A stretch of 64,000 nt of DNA, from positions 372,001 through 436,000 of the forward strand of contig NZ_CAAHFH010000001.1 of assembly GCF_900890705.1 (NCBI RefSeq), given 5' to 3'. Below the pieces are notes generated by a model. It worked only from the letters and a program-made list of their open reading frames with translations. It searched no databases and was not told the origin of the DNA. Positions 1 through 7,658 of this stretch are shown one piece after another. How positions within the stretch are numbered: position 1 is the first letter of the stretch; each line of letters opens with the position of its first letter. A program made the position numbers and the translations under genes. The stretch is from Pontiella sulfatireligans. Lineage in GTDB: Bacteria > Verrucomicrobiota > Kiritimatiellia > Kiritimatiellales > Pontiellaceae.

Positions 1-1
1 T

Positions 2-826
2 AAATGGGGGCAGGGGATTCCTGAGGATGAATCCTTCCGCTTTAGGTATCTATTGCAGGAAAACCGAGGGGCATGCGCTGCCCGCAATCTTGGATTGCTG
101 AAGTCATGCGGCGAGTTTATCGAGTTTCTTGACTCGGACGATCTGCTGCATCCCGAAAATCTGGAAGCGCTGGTATCATCGATCCAGTCATCGCCTGTAA
201 ACGACTTGGCATACGCAAAGTCCGGAAAGTTCGAAACCGTGCCGGATTGGAGTTCCCCGTCGGTTTTGAGCGGAAGACCCTGTGCCGACGGAGAACGGAT
301 TGCTGCGTTTTCCGGGCAACCGCTTTGGCTTAATGGATCTGCCGTATATCGGCGTCGGCTTTGCGCAAAGGTAGGCGGTTGGAATCAAGAGGTCTTGCGA
401 TGCCAAGATTGGGAATACAATATGCGTGTGCTGTTGGCGGATCCCGGTGTAACGTATGTGGATCAGGTTTTATCTCTTGTTCGGTTGCATGGTGATGGCC
501 GCATCTCCGACCAATACAAGGATGTGGCGATTTTGAGGAATATGTTTGAAGTAACCAGGAATGTGGAAACGATGTTGAAGGAAGCGGGTAGGTTCTGCCC
601 AGCATGCGAAAAGGAAATGAGTGGGCGATACCTTCACATCTGCAAAAACGCCATTTTTCTGGGGGACAGGCCGCTGGCTGCGGACGTGTTGCATTGGAGC
701 GCACCTCTTCGCTGTAGCCGGATTGAAAATATTAAGCGTCATTTTTGGCGGGCGATGACGTATTTACCCAAAAGTGCCGGTGCTTTGGCAATCCGGGGCT
801 ATTCTTGCCTGTTCCCGGCAAAGTGA
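2..826 (+). CDS. Glycosyltransferase family 2, 5' end missing
   Basis: The frame is open from base 2, with no stop upstream, so the true start lies left of the window. The visible part contains the GT-A nucleotide-sugar binding pattern: NRGACAARNLGL followed by FLDSDDLLHPENLE, where the DSDD is the metal/NDP-sugar DXD site. A later RCQDWEYNMRVL segment matches the acceptor-side region of family 2 enzymes. It probably transfers one sugar of the repeat unit in the cytoplasm. The start of the next gene lies 40 bases after the stop. Which sugar it uses cannot be told. Confidence 0.85.
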   Translation, partial: KWGQGIPEDESFRFRYLLQENRGACAARNLGLLKSCGEFIEFLDSDDLLHPENLEALVSSIQSSPVNDLAYAKSGKFETVPDWSSPSVLSGRPCADGERIAAFSGQPLWLNGSAVYRRRLCAKVGGWNQEVLRCQDWEYNMRVLLADPGVTYVDQVLSLVRLHGDGRISDQYKDVAILRNMFEVTRNVETMLKEAGRFCPACEKEMSGRYLHICKNAIFLGDRPLAADVLHWSAPLRCSRIENIKRHFWRAMTYLPKSAGALAIRGYSCLFPAK

Positions 827-866
827 TCTGCCCGCAGCGTATTACGATGAAAAAGGATTTAAAGAC

Positions 867-2408
867 ATGCACAGCCAGTTGACAGATTCAGTAAAAATTA
901 AGCAGGGGATGCTGACCGCTCTTTTAATCGCGTTAACGGTCTATCTTTTTGGGTTTGGGCTTTCGAAAAACATGCCGGCCATCGGTTTGCTGATTCCCTT
1001 GATCGGCATCGTCAGCGTACTGTTGAGCCACCCTGCGCATTTGTTGATCTTGCTTATGTTCATCCAAATTGGCGGGTTTCTTGTGCCCGGTTTGCCGGGG
1101 GCACTTTCGCTTGCTCGGCTGCTCTTGTTCATGATGATTGGCTGGTCGGCATTGGATGTGGCAATTCGTCAGCAGAAAAGTATTTTTTCATATCAACGCG
1201 ATATGGATATTTGGATGTGGGTTTTCCTTCTGAATATTTTCTTGATCATGATGGTGCGCGGGGTTGGGTTCCGCATGATGGGTGGATCAACTTATGGAGG
1301 GGGGGCCTATATCGGATTTATTGCCGCCATTCTGTTTTATTTTGCCGTCGTGCGTATCCGCTTGACGGATAAACATGTAAAAATGCTTCTGTTTGCAATG
1401 CTCTTTGCTTCAATAATTCCAATGGTCGCAGAGGTTTTTGTTTATTTTCGGCCGGCACAATCTTGGTGGATCACCCGATTCATACATGTTGGAGCCAACT
1501 ATTCGTTGGGGCAAAAATTTATTAAAGGGGGCATCGAACGGTGGGGTTCATTTTCGAAGCTGGCCTATGCGCTGATACCGTTTGCCTATGTTTTCTGTAG
1601 AAAACAAAAAACGCGCACCGTTCTGATTCTGCTGGCCATTGTGCTGGTCGGGCTGACTGGATTCCGCAGCCGTATCCTGCGGATCGGCGTACTGGTGTTT
1701 TTTACCAGTATGTACTATTCAAAAAGCCGTATGAAAACGTTCGTGATGTGGGGAATGATCGGATTTGCGGGATTGGCGGTTTTAATGGTGACGGCACCGC
1801 TTTTGCCAGCTTCGATTCAACGGTCGATTTCCTTTATTCCGTTTCTGCCGGTGGATGCAGATATTGCATTGAAGGCTACAGGAACAAGTACTTGGCGGTT
1901 TGATATGTGGAGGGACTATTGCATTCCCAATGTGCCAAAATATTTACTGGTTGGTCGTGGCTTTGCGCATGACATAGCCGGATTTGCCTGGTTGGATGAA
2001 AGCTGGTATGGAACGGGCGAATTCTATTACTTCATGGGACGCTATCATAGCGGACCGTTCAGCCTGTTGCTTGATTATGGTTTGCTCGGTACCATTTCTT
2101 TCAGCCTGTTTTTTGTGCTTGTGGTGCGTGACGGATGGCAAACGGTTCGGCGGTATGCAATGAATCAGGACAACTTGGCTGCACGCTACTATGTCTTTCT
2201 CACGATACTTATGACGTACAACTTGCTTTCCTTTTATCTGATTTTTGGAGATGTGGACTCGCAAATACTGGAGTTTCTTTTGATTGCGGCACAGATGCGG
2301 ATTTTGAAGAAAAATTTTCTGGAGAGTTCGGTGGAACCGGGCGATTCAGAGATCAGCATTCCCGGTAATGGGGAATCCGAGGTCGAATTGTCACAAGTCA
2401 TAAAATAA
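867..2408 (+). CDS. Wzy/O-antigen-ligase-like polymerase, polytopic membrane protein
   Basis: A 513-residue protein with at least ten hydrophobic segments. A large loop in the second half contains WRDYCIPNVPKYLLVGRGF and then a short YHSGPFSLLLDYGLLG segment, the pattern of the Wzy_C/O-antigen ligase superfamily, which joins lipid-linked repeat units at the periplasmic face. The open frame extends back to 774, but an AGGA about ten bases before ATG 867 and the onset of hydrophobic sequence support 867. It lies between a GT2 and a pyruvyl transferase, as expected for a polysaccharide polymerase. A second ligase-like gene lies at 39366. Which of the two polymerises and which ligates cannot be decided from sequence. 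Confidence 0.75.
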   Translation: MHSQLTDSVKIKQGMLTALLIALTVYLFGFGLSKNMPAIGLLIPLIGIVSVLLSHPAHLLILLMFIQIGGFLVPGLPGALSLARLLLFMMIGWSALDVAIRQQKSIFSYQRDMDIWMWVFLLNIFLIMMVRGVGFRMMGGSTYGGGAYIGFIAAILFYFAVVRIRLTDKHVKMLLFAMLFASIIPMVAEVFVYFRPAQSWWITRFIHVGANYSLGQKFIKGGIERWGSFSKLAYALIPFAYVFCRKQKTRTVLILLAIVLVGLTGFRSRILRIGVLVFFTSMYYSKSRMKTFVMWGMIGFAGLAVLMVTAPLLPASIQRSISFIPFLPVDADIALKATGTSTWRFDMWRDYCIPNVPKYLLVGRGFAHDIAGFAWLDESWYGTGEFYYFMGRYHSGPFSLLLDYGLLGTISFSLFFVLVVRDGWQTVRRYAMNQDNLAARYYVFLTILMTYNLLSFYLIFGDVDSQILEFLLIAAQMRILKKNFLESSVEPGDSEISIPGNGESEVELSQVIK

Positions 2409-2450
2409 GTTGTCGATAATTTCGCATTGACGATTTAACAGGTGAGTGAA

Positions 2451-3566
2451 ATGAAATGTAAAAATGAAATAATAAAAGCAATATTGAGGCCTCCGTATAG
2501 AGCTTTAAAATGGGCTCGACAATCTATTCATGTTTATAAAGAAACATCTAGGTTGTTGAGAATATCTGCAGAGAGTGCTCCCAATGTGTTTTATTTTGGC
2601 ATTACAGAGCATTCAAATATGGGAGATTTGGCTCAGTATTTTTGCATTCGGGAGTGGATTGGCCGTAACTATCCATCTCTCCCCGTCTACGAGTTCGAAG
2701 CCACGACCATTGTGGATACCCGGTTCGGTTTTCTGGGAAAGCTGGCGCGCGTTATAAAGCCAAACGACCTGATTTTTTTCCAAAGCGGATTCACAACGGC
2801 GGATCGGGGAGGGTGTCATGAGTTGATGCACCGCGTGGTGATAGACCGGTTTCCTACGGCCAGAATCTTGATGATGCCCCAGACTATTTTTTTCCATTCG
2901 GAAGAGAACCGTTTACGCACCTCCAAGTCGTATAATCAAGCACGGAATATGCTTTTCCTGTCGAGGGATAAAGTCAGCTACGAACAGGCCCTAAAGATGT
3001 TTCCGGATGTACAAAATGTGCTGTACCCGGACATCGTAACCTCTTTGATCGGGAAATATAATTTTCAGCATCAGCGGCACGGAATCTTTATGTGCTGTCG
3101 AAATGATTATGAGAAATTCTATTCAGCTGATGAGATGGATGAGTTCGCATCAAAATTAAGTGATTTGGATACAGTGGATATGGGCGATACGACGATTTCT
3201 ACTCATTATCTGAAAATCAGGGAAAATCTCGGACAATTCGTGTCGAATCAGATTGAGCTATTTTCTAAATATAAATTGACGATAACAGATCGTTATCATG
3301 GAACGATTTTTTCTCTGGCTGCGAATACTCCCGTCATTGTTATTAAAACAAAAGATCACAAGGTGACGACGGGGGCGGACTGGTTTAAAGGGGTCTATGA
3401 TGACTCTGTCATGGTTGCCGAGTCGTTGGATCATGCTTACGAGTTGGCCCAAAAGATACTGGCAAGTTATGACTACCCTGTTCTTCAGCCTTTTTTTAAA
3501 GAAAAGTATTATGATGCTTTGCCGGCTAGGGTCGCTCAGTTGGGAAAAACGAACGTTGCGGGTTAG
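2451..3566 (+). CDS. Polysaccharide pyruvyl transferase family protein
   Basis: About 371 residues, predicted to add a ketal-linked pyruvate from phosphoenolpyruvate to a sugar, or to act as a related glycosyl-modifying enzyme. The N-terminal half has the family entry FGITEHSNMGDLAQ (an N-x-GD phosphate-type loop near residue 45). The C-terminal half has LTITDRYHGTIFSLAANTPVI around residues 275-295, the most conserved segment of the PS_pyruv_trans family. ATG 2451 is chosen because an AGGTGA lies five bases upstream; GTG 2442 is possible. The first 150 bases are visibly more AT-rich than the flanking genes, which may indicate transfer as a unit with the nitroreductase-like gene that follows. 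Confidence 0.8.
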   Translation: MKCKNEIIKAILRPPYRALKWARQSIHVYKETSRLLRISAESAPNVFYFGITEHSNMGDLAQYFCIREWIGRNYPSLPVYEFEATTIVDTRFGFLGKLARVIKPNDLIFFQSGFTTADRGGCHELMHRVVIDRFPTARILMMPQTIFFHSEENRLRTSKSYNQARNMLFLSRDKVSYEQALKMFPDVQNVLYPDIVTSLIGKYNFQHQRHGIFMCCRNDYEKFYSADEMDEFASKLSDLDTVDMGDTTISTHYLKIRENLGQFVSNQIELFSKYKLTITDRYHGTIFSLAANTPVIVIKTKDHKVTTGADWFKGVYDDSVMVAESLDHAYELAQKILASYDYPVLQPFFKEKYYDALPARVAQLGKTNVAG

Positions 3567-3613
3567 TGCCGTCAAAGTAGAACAGTTTATTAGATTTTTG
3601 ATGGAGGAGTTTT

Positions 3614-4615
3614 ATGTTTTTGGGTGCAGTTGTAAGGAAGATTCTACCAGTGAAAATTTACTTAGCATTGGCAAAGATGCGCGATAAATTTAGATGCTGG
3701 AAAGACTATCAGTCAGATTTTAAGCGGTTTTGGCATTATTCTCAAACAACGAGCGGGGGCGGAGAAAGCTTATTAGGTGCAGAGATCCTTGCTTCATCGC
3801 ATATTATTGAGAGGGGGTTGTCTTTGCCTGAACCTAGACTGGGTTATGGTAAAGAAAAAATTGAACAGCTAATAAAACTTGTTCAGAATTATGTTTCAAG
3901 TGGATTTGATTTGAAGGCGCTAGCCTATACAAACGCATTGGATATTTTAAAAGCATATGCAGATTTCCACCGAGAAAAAAATCATGATCTAGGGGACGTT
4001 GGGGGAAAAATATACGAGTTAGTCTGCGGAAAGGAAACGGCCGCAGGTTATGAAAAAATCGCCTTGTCTGACTGGATGGCGTCAGCAAAGGGAGATTTTA
4101 AGTCCTGTGCGATGTCGCGATACTCAGTGCGGGCATACGGATCCGATCCGGTTCCCAAAGAAAAAATTAAAGAAGCGCTTGAAATTGCACGGAAGACACC
4201 TTCTGTTTGCAATCGTCAAAGCTGGAAGGCATACTGGATCCAGTCGGAGGATGCAAAAAAGCGGTTGCTTAACTTACAAAACGGACACCGAGGATTTGGT
4301 TACCAGGTGGACAGCTTCATCATTGTGACCACGGATCTTTGTACATTTTATAGTGACTTAGAACGCAATCAATCGTTTATAGACGGTGGCTTATATACCA
4401 TGAGTATTCTCTATAGTCTCCATTATGTTGGTCTGGGTGCCTGCACTTTAAATTGGTGTGTGCGTGCCAAAACTGACAAATGTCTGAAAACGGAATTAGA
4501 TATTCCACAAAACGAAAATATCATTGTAGTGATTGCGGTTGGTTCACTTCCCGATGAAGTTCGTGCAGCGAAATCAGTTAGAAAAACAGTTAGAGAGACT
4601 CTGGTTGTTAGATAA
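3614..4615 (+). CDS. Nitroreductase-family protein within the polysaccharide locus
   Basis: 333 residues. The C-terminal half (about 160-333) is a nitroreductase fold: MSRYSVRAYGSDPVP at about 165 is the conserved FMN-binding entry, followed by an ARKTPSVCNRQSW segment and an LGACTLNWCV segment. The N-terminal 150 residues are helical and unlike classical nitroreductases, with SHIIERGLSLPEPRLGYG as the most distinctive stretch. GGAGG six bases before ATG 3614 fixes the start. Family members are FMN oxidoreductases. The position directly after the pyruvyl transferase suggests a role in polymer or sugar modification, but no substrate can be named. Confidence 0.75.
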   Translation: MFLGAVVRKILPVKIYLALAKMRDKFRCWKDYQSDFKRFWHYSQTTSGGGESLLGAEILASSHIIERGLSLPEPRLGYGKEKIEQLIKLVQNYVSSGFDLKALAYTNALDILKAYADFHREKNHDLGDVGGKIYELVCGKETAAGYEKIALSDWMASAKGDFKSCAMSRYSVRAYGSDPVPKEKIKEALEIARKTPSVCNRQSWKAYWIQSEDAKKRLLNLQNGHRGFGYQVDSFIIVTTDLCTFYSDLERNQSFIDGGLYTMSILYSLHYVGLGACTLNWCVRAKTDKCLKTELDIPQNENIIVVIAVGSLPDEVRAAKSVRKTVRETLVVR

Positions 4616-4709
4616 TTACCTGTTCAGAGAGTCGCGGATCTTGCGGGCTTATACAAGGTGTTCTTCGAAGATGAAGCAGCGATCAGTAATTTGGTAATGA
4701 GGATGTGCC

Positions 4710-6155
4710 TTGTCGATGAATAAGCAGGCAGTGCGTGGGGGTTTTTGGGTCGGTGTTGAGCGATTTGGCCAACAAGGTATTCAGTTCTTTGTATCCATTG
4801 TTCTGGCTCGCTTGCTGGAACCTTCGGAGTTTGGGCTTGTGGCCATGATCTCGATATTCACCGCTTTTTCAACCGCGTTGATTAATGGGGGATTTGCATC
4901 CGCATTAATTCAAAAAAAGGATACGACCCACCTCGATGAGAGTACTGTTTTTTGGTTTAATCTCATGATCAGCATCTTGATGGTTGCTGTTCTTTGGTTG
5001 GCTGCTCCGGCCATTGCCAGGTTTTATGATCAGCCACGGCTTGTGGGCATTACGCGGTGGAGTGCTTTTAATCTTCTTATTATTGGTTTTGCTGTGGTTC
5101 AACTGGCGTTGCTGCGGCGGGAGTTTTTATTTAAAATTCGAACGGTGGCCACCATCATCAGCGTGGTCGTTTCCGGGATCGTCAGTGCCTGGATGGCTTT
5201 TGCTGGATTTGGTGTGTGGGCTTTGGTTGTTCAGGGATTAGTCATGCATGGCACTATGGTGCTTGTGGTTTGGGTGTTGCACCCGTGGCGCCCCCTTTTT
5301 GCATTTAGTATCGCCTCTTTTAAAAGCCTGTTTCGTTTTGGCTCGCGACTTCTTTGTGTTGGTATGATGAATGCAACCTATCAGAATCTATATCAACTCA
5401 TTATTGGGAAACTTTATACCGCCACAGACCTGGGGTTTTTCCAACGGGCAAAGCGTTTTATGATGCTCTGCTCTTACACACCGATCGCGATGATTACACA
5501 GGTCCATTTCCCCTATATGTGTAAGATTCAGGACGATCCTGTGCAGATGAAAAAGGTTTTTTCACAGTCCTTAAAATATTCAGTCATGTTTACCATGCCC
5601 TTATTGATGGGCATGATGGTTGTTGCGCCCAATTTTATTATTTGTTTGATTGGCGAAAAGTGGCTGCCCAGCGTTCCGTATCTGCGCATATTGTGTTTTA
5701 CGGGCGTCTTGTTTGTTATCTATATGCTTAATTTAGACGTCATTAAAGCACGTGGATATTCGGGGGAAATACTAAAGTTTGAGCTGTTCAATCGGGCACT
5801 CCTGACTCTTTCGATTATTGTGTTGTTTCGCTATGGAATCAGCGCATTGCTTTATGGCGAGTTGATTTGTTTGTTTGTAACGACCGCAGTGGTGATCCAT
5901 GCCATGCATAAGCAAATTGGAGCTGGTTTGTGGGTCCAGCTGAGATGGATCGCCCCTTGCATTTTATCAGCGGTTGTTATGGCTCTTGTTGTATTCTATG
6001 TTGATATTCCGGCACTCAACATCTATTCGCGTTTCTTAGTGCAGGTTTTGGCAGGAGTTTTTGCTTACTTTGCGATGCTCATGATTTTGCGAGATCGGGA
6101 ATTTAAATCTTTAATTGAGATAGTAATTTCAAAGGTGCGGAAAATTATAGCGTGA
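4710..6155 (+). CDS. Wzx-like lipopolysaccharide/exopolysaccharide flippase
   Basis: About 480 residues with 12-14 hydrophobic segments in the MOP exporter superfamily pattern. The N-terminus (AVRGGFWVGVERFGQQGIQF, then VLARLLEPSEFGLVAM) is typical of the WzxC-type subgroup that moves undecaprenyl-linked repeat units across the inner membrane. The TTG at 4710 has a GAGGA at good distance, while the ATG at 4716 is further from it, so either could be the start. It is the only flippase recognised in the window and so probably serves the main glycan assembled by this locus. Confidence 0.85.
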   Translation: MSMNKQAVRGGFWVGVERFGQQGIQFFVSIVLARLLEPSEFGLVAMISIFTAFSTALINGGFASALIQKKDTTHLDESTVFWFNLMISILMVAVLWLAAPAIARFYDQPRLVGITRWSAFNLLIIGFAVVQLALLRREFLFKIRTVATIISVVVSGIVSAWMAFAGFGVWALVVQGLVMHGTMVLVVWVLHPWRPLFAFSIASFKSLFRFGSRLLCVGMMNATYQNLYQLIIGKLYTATDLGFFQRAKRFMMLCSYTPIAMITQVHFPYMCKIQDDPVQMKKVFSQSLKYSVMFTMPLLMGMMVVAPNFIICLIGEKWLPSVPYLRILCFTGVLFVIYMLNLDVIKARGYSGEILKFELFNRALLTLSIIVLFRYGISALLYGELICLFVTTAVVIHAMHKQIGAGLWVQLRWIAPCILSAVVMALVVFYVDIPALNIYSRFLVQVLAGVFAYFAMLMILRDREFKSLIEIVISKVRKIIA

Positions 6156-6206
6156 ATTCTGTTTCGGAAATTATGATTAGTACTGGTGAGTGCAGGACGA
6201 GAAAAA

Positions 6207-7376
6207 ATGAAAAGAATTAAAATTGCATTGGTGGCCTCTTATCCGGCTAGCTTGGTTTTGTTGCCGGATAGGCTAAAGCCGAAATACAGGAATCGACCGG
6301 AGCATGCAGCACCATGGGTGCGATCATTAACCTCTGCGCTCGTTAAACGGGATGATGTTGAGTTTCGTGTGTTTTCTCATTCAAGAGCGATGTCGTCGGT
6401 GCAGAATGGTGAAGAAAATGGGGCGAAATATACATTTATTCCAAAATATGAACCCGTTCGGATCGGGAATTATCATTTCCATTTGCCGGCTAGGCTCCAG
6501 TTTAGGAAACATATCAAGGCCTTTGCGCCGGACTTGGTTCACGGTTTCGGTACGGAATCGGCCTATGGGCTTATTGCCTCCGAACAGGGGTTGCCAAGTA
6601 TTGTGTTTATCCAAGGGATTCAGGCGAAACTCGCTCCTTACTATGATCAGTTTTCATTTGCGCAGAAGTGGTTGCGTCAGCATTTCGAGAGGAAGGTCGT
6701 TAATCGTGCTTCAGGACTCGTTGCGGAAACTAAGTTTGCAGAAGACTGGGCGCAATCGATGAGACCTGAGGTTCAGGTTGCGGTGATTCCCCATGCGGTA
6801 AATCCAGAATTTTTTAAAGTTAACGCACAATACGCTGTAGATGAGTGCTTGTGTATTGGTACTCTTAACAGAACTAAAGCTGTGGATATGGCAATTCGAT
6901 CGCTTGCTGCAACAAAAAACAGAGGTTTGAAGCTTTCAGTTATAGGTTCCGGCCCATTGGCAGGGGAGATGAAAGGCTTGGCGGAGGAGCTGGGCGTTTC
7001 GGAACGGGTCAAGTTTTGCGGACATCTTAATCGGGATCAGATTATCGAGAGAATGTCGAAAGCCCGGATGTTGGCAATACTATCGCGAATGGACACATCG
7101 CCAAATATTTTGACCGAAGCGCACGCTGCTGGTTTGCCGGTGATAGGCACTCGGGCGGGCGGGATTCCAGATATGATTGACGACGGGAAAGATGGGTTTT
7201 TGGTCGATGTGGATGATTTCCATTCCGCTGCGGGAAAAATGGATCATCTTTCCGGAAATCCAGATCTCTGTCGGCAGATGGGGCAAACCGGTCGGGAAAA
7301 AGTTCGCTGGCTGAATGAGCCGGATCGCATTGCGGATTTGCACGTGGATTTTTATCGAAATATTCTGGGATTATAA
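6207..7376 (+). CDS. Glycosyltransferase family 4 (GT-B fold)
   Basis: About 389 residues. The N-terminal domain opens with RIKIALVASYPASLVLLPDR and contains DLVHGFGTESAYGLIA. The C-terminal Rossmann half contains FCGHLNRDQIIERMSKARM and then ILTEAHAAGLPVIGTRAGGI, the E-x(7)-E type donor-binding motif of retaining family 4 enzymes. ATG 6207 has an AGGA nine bases upstream; the frame allows a GTG at 6186. It lies 50 bases after the flippase and probably builds the repeat unit on the cytoplasmic face. Confidence 0.85.
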   Translation: MKRIKIALVASYPASLVLLPDRLKPKYRNRPEHAAPWVRSLTSALVKRDDVEFRVFSHSRAMSSVQNGEENGAKYTFIPKYEPVRIGNYHFHLPARLQFRKHIKAFAPDLVHGFGTESAYGLIASEQGLPSIVFIQGIQAKLAPYYDQFSFAQKWLRQHFERKVVNRASGLVAETKFAEDWAQSMRPEVQVAVIPHAVNPEFFKVNAQYAVDECLCIGTLNRTKAVDMAIRSLAATKNRGLKLSVIGSGPLAGEMKGLAEELGVSERVKFCGHLNRDQIIERMSKARMLAILSRMDTSPNILTEAHAAGLPVIGTRAGGIPDMIDDGKDGFLVDVDDFHSAAGKMDHLSGNPDLCRQMGQTGREKVRWLNEPDRIADLHVDFYRNILGL

Positions 7377-7394
7377 GTATGTAATCAGCGTTGG

Positions 7395-7592
7395 ATGCCC
7401 CCATGTTTCAGCCATGGGAGTGTTTCTTTAAGATTAGTGGCTAGTGAAGGGCTAGGCGTTGCTTTTGTTGATCACATTGAATTATCCGGGGAATATTTTT
7501 CTCTAGATGGGGGTCATCTGGAACGTTCGGAAGCACGTGCGTACAGCAGAAGGCTAGCTGGAGAGATTCAAAGGTTAGACCTAGGCCTATAG
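7395..7592 (+). pseudogene. Possible C-terminal remnant of an SGNH/GDSL-type hydrolase
   Basis: A 65-codon frame whose last 40 residues (ELSGEYFSLDGGHLERSEAR and on to AYSRRLAGEIQRL) resemble the D-x-x-H block and final helix of SGNH hydrolases and O-acyltransferase partners (usual form DGGHLxxxGARAY). No ribosome binding site, nucleophile block or upstream coding signal is visible, so it looks like the tail of a deleted gene. It could also be chance coding potential in a 282-base gap. Confidence 0.3.
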
Positions 7593-7658
7593 CACGCAGG
7601 TAATTTCGGAATAAAATGAGTATTTAATTTGGTCATCAGGAAACACTAAGGGGCAATA

